A DNA stretch of 13,237 nucleotides from MGNI01 sp964353875 (GTDB lineage: Bacteria; Chloroflexota; Anaerolineae; Anaerolineales; E44-bin32), in NCBI GenBank assembly GCA_964353875.1, contig CAYGXU010000095.1, positions 1 to 13,237 of the forward strand, in the 5' to 3' direction. The notes under the pieces were generated by a model. That model searched no databases. It had not been told where the DNA came from and saw only the letters and a list, made by a program, of their open reading frames with translations. This document shows, one piece after another, positions 7,302 through 13,237 of this stretch; the stretch's first letter is position 1; each line of letters begins with the position of its first letter. The position numbers and the translations under genes are program-made.

Positions 7302-8846
7302 TCAACTTACCTTTTTCATTCCTAATTTAGCCAGTCTATGCATCACCTCCCTGGTATGAGGATATAAATCTTTATACACCTGATAGTACTCCTCATATGC
7401 TGCTTTGCTGGCGGCATTGGGCACAAACCGCTTCGCGATTCGAACCCACTCCCTCTCTAGATTTTCCAGCGTAAGCGAGCCGATGCCCATACCAGCAAGA
7501 AATGCATCCCCATAACAGGCGCCGATGGTCTTTTCAGGCAATTCTTGCTCAATGCCGGTAATGTCGGTCACAATCTGCAACAGCAATTCGCTCTTCGTCC
7601 CGCCGCCAACCGCCACGGCGCGCTTCGAGACCGCCCCGGCAGCACGCATGGTCTCCATGATGTGGGCAGCGCCATAGGCCTGCGCCTCCAGAATGGCACG
7701 ATAGATGTGACCGCGGCCATGCGCCATGCTCAGTCCAGCGATCACGCCCCGCGCCAAGGGGTCGTTGAGCGGGGTGCGTTCACCACTAAAGTAGGGCAGG
7801 ATGATCAGACCTTCACTCCCCGCAGGGATCGCTTCGGCTTCACGTGTGAGAATAGCGTAGGAGCTCGGACCTCCCACTGCCTGCTCGTCCTTTTCCTTCT
7901 GAGCGAAGTTGTCGCGGAACCAACGCGTCAGCGCCCCGGAGGTCGCCATCCCGGCCTCGACATCATACAGCCCCGGAAAAGCGTAGGCGGTCAGCCAGGT
8001 GGTCTCGCTCGGGGCGTACTCGTCCGTGACAAGCACAAAGAAGGTGGTGGTGCCGTACATCATCATCAAATCGCCAGGGTGCAACACACCCACGCTGACA
8101 GCCTCCGAGATGGCATCGATGGTGCCGATCGTGACGGGTGTGCCCGTTTTCAAACCGGTTTCAGTCGCTGCCTTAGGCGTCACCCCTCCAGCGATTTCAT
8201 GCCCCCACCCCAGGCGAGGCATTTGCTTATCCGCGATGATGTAATGCGCAAATCGATCGCTCCATTCCAGTTTGCGGTTATCGAAGAGCGGATTGAAATG
8301 CGATGCGGAATGGATGTCGAGCACATACTCCCCCGTCAGGCGATAAACAAGAAATGTGCTGGCGGAACACATGTATTTCGTTCGCTCAAAGATCTTGGGT
8401 TCTTTATTCTTTAGCCATAGGATTTTTGGACCGATCGCCTGGGAAGTCAGGATCATCCCCGCCAGATCCGCCATCTTATCGGCGCCGAACTTCCCATTCA
8501 GCTCCTCGATCTCCTCCATGGAACGCACATCGACCCCATAGAGGATTGCCGGTCGGAGAGCCCGCCCTTCAGCATCGAGCGGCACGAGGTCTGGACCCAG
8601 GGCACTGATGGCGATGGCAGCTACATCGTCGCCGGTCACTTTCACTTTCTTTAAAAGCGCCTTTGAAATGGCGCAGACATCTTTCCACCAGACTTCATCG
8701 GCATCATGCTCCGCCCAACCGGATTGGGGTACGGAAAGCCCGTGTTCTTCCTGGTGTTCTGCCAAGATATCTCCGCTGCGAGTGCACAACACCCCTTTCG
8801 AACTGAAGGTTCCAACGTCAATGCCCATAAGTAAATCGGTAGCCAT
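7302..8846 (-). CDS. FGGY family carbohydrate kinase (xylulokinase-like)
   Basis: ATG 8846 (514 residues) is chosen over ATG 8858 because GGAGGG stands 4 nt before it; the earlier ATG lies inside that region and has no ribosome binding site. Two actin-like domains are visible. The N-terminal phosphate loop is MGIDVGTFSSKGVL (7-20). GTIDAISE (241-248) carries the likely catalytic base Asp244. YGTTTFF (264-270), YFSGERTPL (352-360) and AVGGGTKSE (412-420) are the ATP-side motifs. The sugar-binding segment reads ISALGPDLVPLD (80-91) and lacks the SGQMHG-type motif of true xylulokinases, so the substrate is probably a different sugar or polyol. It is the last gene of the minus-strand operon, 22 nt after the MttB-family gene. 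It is the second sugar kinase of the locus. Confidence 0.92.
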   Translation of the reverse strand: MATDLLMGIDVGTFSSKGVLCTRSGDILAEHQEEHGLSVPQSGWAEHDADEVWWKDVCAISKALLKKVKVTGDDVAAIAISALGPDLVPLDAEGRALRPAILYGVDVRSMEEIEELNGKFGADKMADLAGMILTSQAIGPKILWLKNKEPKIFERTKYMCSASTFLVYRLTGEYVLDIHSASHFNPLFDNRKLEWSDRFAHYIIADKQMPRLGWGHEIAGGVTPKAATETGLKTGTPVTIGTIDAISEAVSVGVLHPGDLMMMYGTTTFFVLVTDEYAPSETTWLTAYAFPGLYDVEAGMATSGALTRWFRDNFAQKEKDEQAVGGPSSYAILTREAEAIPAGSEGLIILPYFSGERTPLNDPLARGVIAGLSMAHGRGHIYRAILEAQAYGAAHIMETMRAAGAVSKRAVAVGGGTKSELLLQIVTDITGIEQELPEKTIGACYGDAFLAGMGIGSLTLENLEREWVRIAKRFVPNAASKAAYEEYYQVYKDLYPHTREVMHRLAKLGMKKVS

Positions 8847-8868
8847 CGATCCCTCCATTGAATAGTTT

Positions 8869-10317
8869 TTAATGATCCGTCTGCAATAATTGCCTTTTCG
8901 CCGTGTTCACAATTCGGTCGATTTCTCGCGATTTATATTCGTCGATAGGTTCGGGCTCGTGTTCCTTTAGAATTTTATCTTTCATCTCCACACAGCGCTG
9001 ATGCATGGTTTGTGCGCCTCCTTCTGCCCAATTCATCCACAGCTGGCGATCCAGCAAAGCCGGGAGCCAAAGCTCCTGTCGATAGTTCTCGACCGTATGC
9101 ATCTCAGCCAGGAAATTCCCTCCCGGACCAACCGCCTCAATGACATCAAGACCTATTTTCGCTTCGCTGATCTCGATTCCTCGCATGATGCGCTCGAGAT
9201 AACAGATGACCTCATGTTGCATGATGAGCATCACCAGCGAGGTCGCCTGGTCAACCCCACTGATGCCCAATGCCCCGAAGATATCGGCGCCGGCCATCGC
9301 CCCGCAGGCGAGCGTAATCCCCGCTTCCAAGCCGGCCTGTGCATCGGGCACTTTGCTATCCGTCAATCCCACGTTGACAGCAATAGGCAGATGATAATAC
9401 CTGCCCATCTGAATCATCGCCACCGCCATAAGAGCCTGCTCTGGGCCTGAGAAGATCGTTTGCATGCTGCGCATATCAAAAGCATGCGGGAGTCCCCCGA
9501 AGAACGTTGCCAGACCGGGTCGAATCAACTGAGTAACGCAGATACCCGCCAGTACTTCGGCATTTTCCTGGGCTAATGTGCCAGCCAGGGTGGCTGGAGC
9601 CGTTGCGCCCGCTTGAGCCATGGGACCAATCGGCGCCGGCAGCGAGAAGCGAGCGGTCTCAAAAAGAAGGTCAATGCCATCGTATGGAAAGCGCAACGGG
9701 CTGATCGGCTCGAGAAATGGGAAAGTGAGTGGATAGCGGGCAGCCTCTTCTTCGCTTCCCGCTAACACGGTCAGGATTTCAAGCAGGTACTTGGCCGACT
9801 CTCGGTTGTAGAACCAGATATGAACAGGCTTGGTTGTATTCTTGATCAAGCTGGCAAGCACTTCAATGCAACGGTACTCGGCTGGCAGCTCGCTCGGATC
9901 GGCCATGGCCCCAACCAGGTTGATCATCGGCAACCCGTCCGCCAAACGAGCCGCTGTGGGAATGTCTGTGAGCGTGGCATAACGGCGCTGCCTACCATCG
10001 TCGCTCAGCCACAAGGCCTGTCCCGCAGAAGTAGCATAGTTCCTCAACCCCACCCCAAATTGAGCTTGGCGAGTGCGGTCCCTTCCAAATAAGGTGAAGC
10101 TTTTTCCAGCGCTCTCCAGACACTGCCAGACCAGGCGCTCGGGGATCTTCACGATCTCGGTCACAGCATCAACTTCGGCTCCTGCGCTTTGAAAAAGCCG
10201 CCGCATCTCAGCGTGAGGGATGATCACCCCGGTATTCTTAAGAATCATCAGCGAGGCTTGATGGATTTGGTCTATATCCTGGGGGTCTAGGATCGAGAGC
10301 TTTGGCGCTCGGTTCAT
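8869..10317 (-). CDS. MttB superfamily corrinoid methyltransferase, pyrrolysine-free
   Basis: The 482-residue protein matches the trimethylamine:corrinoid methyltransferase family (MttB, COG5598) over its whole length. It has the N-terminal helical start (LDPQDIDQIHQASLMILKNTG), the barrel core and the conserved block GLTDSKVPDAQAG (317-329) followed by GADIFGALG. True archaeal MttB reads an in-frame amber codon as pyrrolysine near residue 334. Here the frame is open throughout with ordinary codons, as in the MtgB (glycine betaine), MtpB and MtcB group. These enzymes move a methyl group from a quaternary amine, or another methylated donor, to a cobalamin-binding protein. ATG 10317 has an AGGATGG ribosome binding site about 8 nt upstream and lies 12 nt after the hydrolase stop. 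It shares an operon with a UroD-family methyltransferase, a usual partner class. No corrinoid protein is encoded in the window. The methyl donor is unknown. Confidence 0.92.
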   Translation of the reverse strand: MNRAPKLSILDPQDIDQIHQASLMILKNTGVIIPHAEMRRLFQSAGAEVDAVTEIVKIPERLVWQCLESAGKSFTLFGRDRTRQAQFGVGLRNYATSAGQALWLSDDGRQRRYATLTDIPTAARLADGLPMINLVGAMADPSELPAEYRCIEVLASLIKNTTKPVHIWFYNRESAKYLLEILTVLAGSEEEAARYPLTFPFLEPISPLRFPYDGIDLLFETARFSLPAPIGPMAQAGATAPATLAGTLAQENAEVLAGICVTQLIRPGLATFFGGLPHAFDMRSMQTIFSGPEQALMAVAMIQMGRYYHLPIAVNVGLTDSKVPDAQAGLEAGITLACGAMAGADIFGALGISGVDQATSLVMLIMQHEVICYLERIMRGIEISEAKIGLDVIEAVGPGGNFLAEMHTVENYRQELWLPALLDRQLWMNWAEGGAQTMHQRCVEMKDKILKEHEPEPIDEYKSREIDRIVNTAKRQLLQTDH

Positions 10318-10329
10318 TCGCAGTCCATC

Positions 10330-11127
10330 CTATCCCTCATCCCTTTGCAAGAAACCTAAGACAGCTTGAGTGAAATCCTGCGGCCTCTCCAGGTGAAAAG
10401 CGTGTGGGCAGCCCTCCAGGAGTGTCAATTGCGCCTCTGGAATGGCATTTTGCAATTGGCTGGCGAAACGAAGCGGGGTGAGGATGTCCGCCTCCCCGAC
10501 CAGGATCAATGTCCTCGCATGAATGCGATCAAGCCGTCCCGAGGCGTCGTGTTGGATGCAGGCCTTCGCCTGCCCCACAAACGCTTTTATAAAACCGGGA
10601 TCTTCCGGCACATTTTGCAGGGCGCTTTGGAAAAAGTCGGGGTGATCATCAAAGTATCTGGGCGTAAAGGACCACAGCAGGGCATCGGTATAGGTCGCTG
10701 CCATTCCCAGACTCTGCGCCAGCTCAACCCAAAATCCGAATACTTTTCCCAAGTGAGCATCCATTTTGGCCCATGTCGAAGCGAGCACCAGCTTTCTTAC
10801 CTTCTGGGGGTGATAAATGGCCAATTCCTGGGCGATGATCCCTCCCATGGAAACCCCCACCACGTGCGCGCCCGATATGCCTAGGCTCTCCATCAGTGCC
10901 GCAGTGTCCTCCGCCATCAACCTGCTCGAATATTCAGCCTCCGCCCCTCCAGTCTCACCCACGCTGCGATTATCGAAAACCAGGCAGGTGAAATGCTGAC
11001 ACATTTCGGGCAAATGGGCTGACCAGACGTTATGATCACCGCCAATGCCAGCAATCAAGACGAGCGGTTCTCCATGGCCGTGGAGCTCGTAATACATTCG
11101 AAGGTCATTTGCGTTGGCGAAAGGCAT
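10330..11127 (-). CDS. Alpha/beta hydrolase fold protein
   Basis: ATG 11127 (265 residues) is preferred to the TTG at 11160: GAGGGA lies just upstream, and homologues normally begin close to this point before a MYYELHGHGEPLVLIAG strand. The nucleophile elbow GVSMGG (91-96) places Ser93. The acid is Asp214 in GEADILTP and the base His242 in CPHAFHLERP, which keeps the usual H-x4-E-x-P spacing. The oxyanion region is IAGIGGDHNVW (25-35). The protein resembles the small-molecule esterases, lactonases and beta-ketoadipate enol-lactone hydrolase group. The exact ester or lactone is not readable. It lies between the UroD-family and MttB-family genes (59 nt and 12 nt away), so a role in opening or deacylating the operon's substrate is plausible but inferred. 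Confidence 0.9.
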   Translation of the reverse strand: MPFANANDLRMYYELHGHGEPLVLIAGIGGDHNVWSAHLPEMCQHFTCLVFDNRSVGETGGAEAEYSSRLMAEDTAALMESLGISGAHVVGVSMGGIIAQELAIYHPQKVRKLVLASTWAKMDAHLGKVFGFWVELAQSLGMAATYTDALLWSFTPRYFDDHPDFFQSALQNVPEDPGFIKAFVGQAKACIQHDASGRLDRIHARTLILVGEADILTPLRFASQLQNAIPEAQLTLLEGCPHAFHLERPQDFTQAVLGFLQRDEG

Positions 11128-11186
11128 CTTTCCCTCGCTTCCTATAGGGCGGCATCCCAATCGAAATCGCGCAACCGTGATCGCTC

Positions 11187-12344
11187 TTATTCATAGCGAC
11201 CGAATTCCTCTGCCGCCTGCATCATGGCATTGATATTCTCCACGGGCGATCCTGGAGCGATATTGGCGCCATCCATGATCATCAATCCCCGGTAATGGGC
11301 CAATTTCTCGATCACTCGCCTCGTCTCCGACCTAACCTGCTCGGGTGTTCCCGAGGCGATCAGCATCGGATTGACATTGCCGATCAGGAAGACCTTCCCT
11401 CCCATGTGCTCCGCAACCAAATCCAGATCGGTTTGGAAGCCGAAGGCATTGAACTCATCGATGGCTAATTCATTGGCAAGGATTTCCAATAAATGATCGG
11501 TCTTACCGCACATGTGAAGCGATTTCCATTCTGGGTACGCCGAGAAGATCTTCTGATGATATGGGAGGGCAAATTCACGAAAGAACCGAGGGGAGAGGGT
11601 ACAGGCCACATCATCGGCAAAACCATAAGCCCGGTCAGGGATTTGCATCTCATGCCAACAGAACGCCAGCCATTGCATGATTTTTCCGGTAATGATCCCC
11701 AGGAGCTGGTGTACAAAATCGGGCTGATCGTAAAGAGCGGTATAGATCTCCACTTCCCCCATCAGCTCGGCCGCAATGGTAAAGGGACCGTTGCTTTGAA
11801 GTGTCAGCGCTGGATTCTCACCCGGATAGAATACGGGGCCTCCCTGGAAACGGACGGGGTATTTCTCAAAGATTACCATCATCGCCTGTCGGTATTCAAT
11901 CTGACGGGCATTGAGGCCGCTGGAGATGAAATCCATCCTTTCAAGCCTTCGGAGATCTTTTTCGGTCTTGACCCACCCTTTGCCGGACACCCAAGGAATG
12001 TGGTCAGGTGGAAAAACAACCTCACACCCCAGCGAGCCCGAATCGGAACAGTTTTGGAAGTCTGTCCATCCACAACCCCAAGAACCAAGGATGTTGAACT
12101 GGTCTGTGCGGATGTTTTCCATTAACCACTTATAACCCAATATTTGAGAGCGAAGCATGGTCTCCGCATCTGCGAAATACTCGCCAAAGGTCACCCCAAT
12201 CATGGGCAGCCAATAGCGCGTATTGATCGCCGGGTGGACAGGCACGCGGTCCGGCGTCTCGAATCGCTTGGCCTTAGTGATGCGCGCTTCACGCTCAGCA
12301 AGTTCCTCGATCGGAACGCGGATCTCGATGACACCCTTTTTCAT
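11187..12344 (-). CDS. UroD family protein, corrinoid methyltransferase-like (MtaA/MtbA/CmuA relatives)
   Basis: The 385-residue protein begins with a UroD-family N terminus (RITKAKRFETPDRVPVHP, 21-38) and has the barrel motifs DDVACTLSPRFFREFALPY (244-262) and LHMCGKTDHLLEIL (276-289). His277 and Cys279 form the H-x-C zinc pair used by MtaA, MtbA and related methyltransferases to activate a thiol or other acceptor. The usual third ligand, a Cys in a GC-x-x-PPGTP-like block, is absent: the block reads MDGANIAPGSP (357-367). UroD-family proteins next to MttB-family genes act in methyl transfer to or from corrinoid proteins rather than in haem synthesis. ATG 12344 has a GGGGGAG site about 10 nt upstream. 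It is the first gene of the four-gene operon and lies ~304 nt from the predicted transcription start. The methyl acceptor is unknown. Confidence 0.88.
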   Translation of the reverse strand: MKKGVIEIRVPIEELAEREARITKAKRFETPDRVPVHPAINTRYWLPMIGVTFGEYFADAETMLRSQILGYKWLMENIRTDQFNILGSWGCGWTDFQNCSDSGSLGCEVVFPPDHIPWVSGKGWVKTEKDLRRLERMDFISSGLNARQIEYRQAMMVIFEKYPVRFQGGPVFYPGENPALTLQSNGPFTIAAELMGEVEIYTALYDQPDFVHQLLGIITGKIMQWLAFCWHEMQIPDRAYGFADDVACTLSPRFFREFALPYHQKIFSAYPEWKSLHMCGKTDHLLEILANELAIDEFNAFGFQTDLDLVAEHMGGKVFLIGNVNPMLIASGTPEQVRSETRRVIEKLAHYRGLMIMDGANIAPGSPVENINAMMQAAEEFGRYE

Positions 12345-12636
12345 CTTTCAGCAACTCCCCCCCAGCAACGTTGAGCCATACGTGTTCCTATGTCAAGGGC
12401 CTTCCACCTCACCTCGCTGATCATGATGAAGGACAAGTAAATGTTATTTGACGAGAATAGGAATTTGCGGAAAGCGAATACCGATTGGACGATTCATGAA
12501 AAAACGAAATGACGGGCTGGAAATACCCAGACTCTGAACCATTTTCAGTAAATGTTGCCTCGAGGCCTTGATCAGAAATATGCAACACGAAATGGCTTAT
12601 GAGAAGGTCCACTCGGGATCAAGGGACAAACATAAC
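12345..12636 (-). other. Long 5' leader of the methyltransferase/kinase operon
   Basis: About 300 nt lie between the predicted start (~12648) and ATG 12344. A GTG-started 63-codon frame (12612-12421) is open, but it has no ribosome binding site and no recognisable product, so I do not call it a gene. I find no clear riboswitch, including no convincing cobalamin riboswitch motif. The small palindrome GCCTCGAGGC at 12557-12566 is the only local symmetry noted. Confidence 0.4.
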
Positions 12637-12648
12637 TGGTTATAACCA
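12637..12648. promoter_or_regulatory. GntR/HutC-type operator, copy 3
   Basis: TGGTTATAACCA is again a perfect palindrome, preceded on the plus strand by ATAAC exactly as in copy 2. It starts 6 bp after the minus-strand -10 box, the same geometry as copy 1, and covers predicted +1 to +12. It lies about 8.6 kb from gntR and ties the four-gene operon to the same repressor. Confidence 0.85.
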
Positions 12649-12654
12649 CTCGTA

Positions 12655-12683
12655 ATTCTATGTTGACTCAAACGAACTGTCAA
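12655..12683 (-). promoter_or_regulatory. Sigma-70-type promoter of the UroD/hydrolase/MttB/FGGY operon
   Basis: Read on the minus strand, TTGACA (12683-12678), a 17-bp spacer and TAGAAT (12660-12655). The -35 is consensus and the -10 has one mismatch. The distance from the -10 to operator copy 3 is 6 bp, identical to the promoter at 3776-3804. Confidence 0.8.
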
Positions 12684-12693
12684 GTTGAATGGC

Positions 12694-12908
12694 TGAGCGC
12701 GGCTATCTCCCAGTTAAAGTGCCTCAAAAGTAGGGGCGAAGCATTCACGGATTTGACTTAGCTTGGCTGGGAACAACTGAGAGTGAATGCTTCGCCCTTA
12801 CCCTCTTGAAAAGACTACCGCACACTACCCTAGTCCTCAACACCAAAAGGTTTTTGCAGCATCAGGTGGAATACACCCTAGTGAGCGCGGCCATCTTCCA
12901 CTCAAAAG
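12694..12908. repeat. Imperfect direct repeat flanking the palindromic element
   Basis: TGAGCGCGGCTATCTCCCA begins at 12694 and TGAGCGCGGCCATCTTCCA at 12882. They match at 17 of 19 positions, and both are followed shortly by CTCAAAAG (12723-12730 and 12901-12908). The copies are 188 bp apart and bracket the inverted repeat at 12730-12801. They may be remnants of a dispersed intergenic repeat or of an insertion. Confidence 0.45.
12730..12801. repeat. Interrupted palindromic repeat (REP/MITE-like)
   Basis: GTAGGGGCGAAGCATTCAC (12730-12748) pairs with GTGAATGCTTCGCCCTTAC (12783-12801): 19-bp arms with one mismatch, around a 34-nt centre. GGGCGAAGCATTC-type palindromes are, from memory, abundant between genes in Cyanobacteria and some Chloroflexota. 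No transposase is present, so this is a non-autonomous or structural repeat rather than an insertion sequence. Confidence 0.8.
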
Positions 12909-13087
12909 CGGGCTTTTTTTAGTTGAAAAGCAAATACCCAACTGTAAATGGAGATGAGACATGGGATCATGCGCCGGCTGCATAACGTACCTATCCCCCC
13001 GCTCCGTCTGAATAGGCCTCGAGCCTACCTGGCAACGATCATCACATGCCAGGCCAGATCCGTCGGGAAATTGAATTTGAGAGGTTT
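12802..13087. other. Intergenic stretch without a recognised gene
   Basis: Apart from the second direct-repeat copy (12882-12908), I see only two weak structures: AAAAGC/GCTTTT beside a T-run at 12904-12919, and CCTGGCA/TGCCAGG at 13028-13034/13047-13053 with a 12-nt loop and no T-run. Open frames here are short and have neither ribosome binding sites nor protein-like composition. Confidence 0.4.
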
Positions 13088-13237
13088 TTATATTGAAACA
13101 GGCATAAAAGGGGGGATGAAAGCGGCGTAAGGCCTGCACGGCATACCCTTAAGGATTTCCGATATTGCCTGCTCCAACGCCGGGAGCTCATCACGCACCA
13201 TTTTCCATGTCAGTTCAGGATCCACAGCGAAATATTG
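13088..13237 (-). CDS. HepT-like (DUF86) protein, C-terminal part, 5' end outside window
   Basis: The frame enters from the right edge and stops with TAA at 13090-13088, giving 49 residues. The first 30 (QYFAVDPELTWKMVRDELPA, then LEQAISEILK) closely resemble the end of DUF86/HepT proteins, where a tyrosine following the R-x4-H-x-Y motif region leads into a VD-x-x-x-x-W-x-x-V-x-x-D-L-P-x-L-x-x-x-I pattern. HepT is the toxin partner of the MntA nucleotidyltransferase antitoxin; the diagnostic RX4HXY segment and any partner gene would lie beyond the window. After the usual family end there are about 18 extra residues (GMPCRPYAAFIPPFMPVSI), so the terminus may be altered or the gene decayed. No initiation site is visible, and the assignment rests on this short stretch. 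Confidence 0.6.
   Translation of the reverse strand, partial: QYFAVDPELTWKMVRDELPALEQAISEILKGMPCRPYAAFIPPFMPVSI

Noticed and set aside
7545..8414. 289-codon plus-strand frame opposite the FGGY kinase gene
   Set aside because: Rich in His, Arg and Gln as expected for an antisense shadow; the kinase on the other strand has full family motifs.
11493..12125. 210-codon plus-strand frame opposite the UroD-family gene
   Set aside because: Antisense shadow of a gene with clear family motifs; no ribosome binding site.
12126..12139. CCACTTATAACCC, partly similar to the operator
   Set aside because: Lies inside the UroD-family coding region and only one half-site matches; the palindrome is broken.
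12421..12612. 63-codon minus-strand frame in the long leader
   Set aside because: GTG start without Shine-Dalgarno, low-complexity Ser-rich product, no recognisable motif; treated as untranslated leader.
12904..12919. AAAAGCGGGCTTTTTTT as an intrinsic terminator
   Set aside because: The stem is mostly A-T with a 2-4 nt loop, and there is no plus-strand gene upstream to terminate.
13028..13053. CCTGGCA/TGCCAGG hairpin downstream of the HepT-like gene
   Set aside because: No T-run on either strand and a 12-nt loop; likely chance.
1..13237. CRISPR arrays, tRNA or rRNA genes, insertion sequences with transposase
   Set aside because: I saw no regularly spaced repeats, no tRNA-like cloverleaf and no transposase or integrase motif in any frame.

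Overview
The window looks like part of a Chloroflexota (Anaerolineae-type) chromosome. This is an inference from the gene content: a pyrrolysine-free MttB-family methyltransferase beside a UroD-family methyltransferase, sugar kinases, a GH4 glycosidase and a HutC-type GntR regulator. A GGGCGAAGCATTC-type palindromic repeat, which I recall from Cyanobacteria and Chloroflexota, points the same way. There is no rRNA or other phylogenetic marker, so the assignment is tentative.

Layout. 1-422 (+) is the 3' end of a polytopic membrane protein, probably a GT-C type glycosyltransferase. 606-1421 (+) is a secreted or lipid-anchored protein of unknown function. 3574-1557 (-) is a two-gene unit: an all-helical protein of unknown function followed by a formyltransferase. 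4020-7234 (+) holds gntR, a GH4 glycosidase and a PfkB sugar kinase, and ends at a clear hairpin terminator (7245-7285). Converging on it, 12344-7302 (-) is a four-gene operon in the order UroD-family methyltransferase, alpha/beta hydrolase, MttB-family methyltransferase, FGGY kinase. 12650-13087 has no convincing gene and holds an interrupted palindromic repeat. 13237-13088 (-) is the C-terminal end of what looks like a HepT/DUF86 toxin-type protein.

The main result is regulatory. The same perfect 12-bp palindrome, TGGTTATAACCA, occurs exactly three times, at the promoter of each of the three transcription units in the centre of the window (3758-3769, 4005-4016, 12637-12648). On the two minus-strand promoters the architecture is identical: TTGACA, a 17-bp spacer, a near-consensus -10, 6 bp, then the palindrome on the predicted +1. 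The third copy lies just before the gntR start codon, downstream of a consensus TTGACA-18-TATAAT promoter. The GntR protein is therefore very likely the autoregulated repressor of all three units.

Taken together, the locus appears to be one substrate-induced regulon. It joins glycoside cleavage (GH4), two sugar kinases of different families, a hydrolase, and a methyl-transfer pair (MttB plus UroD family). A formyltransferase and an unknown helical protein are in the same regulon. My working hypothesis is catabolism of a methylated, glycosylated compound, with the methyl group going to a corrinoid/tetrahydrofolate route. No corrinoid protein, corrinoid activase or transporter is encoded in the window, and the substrate is unknown.
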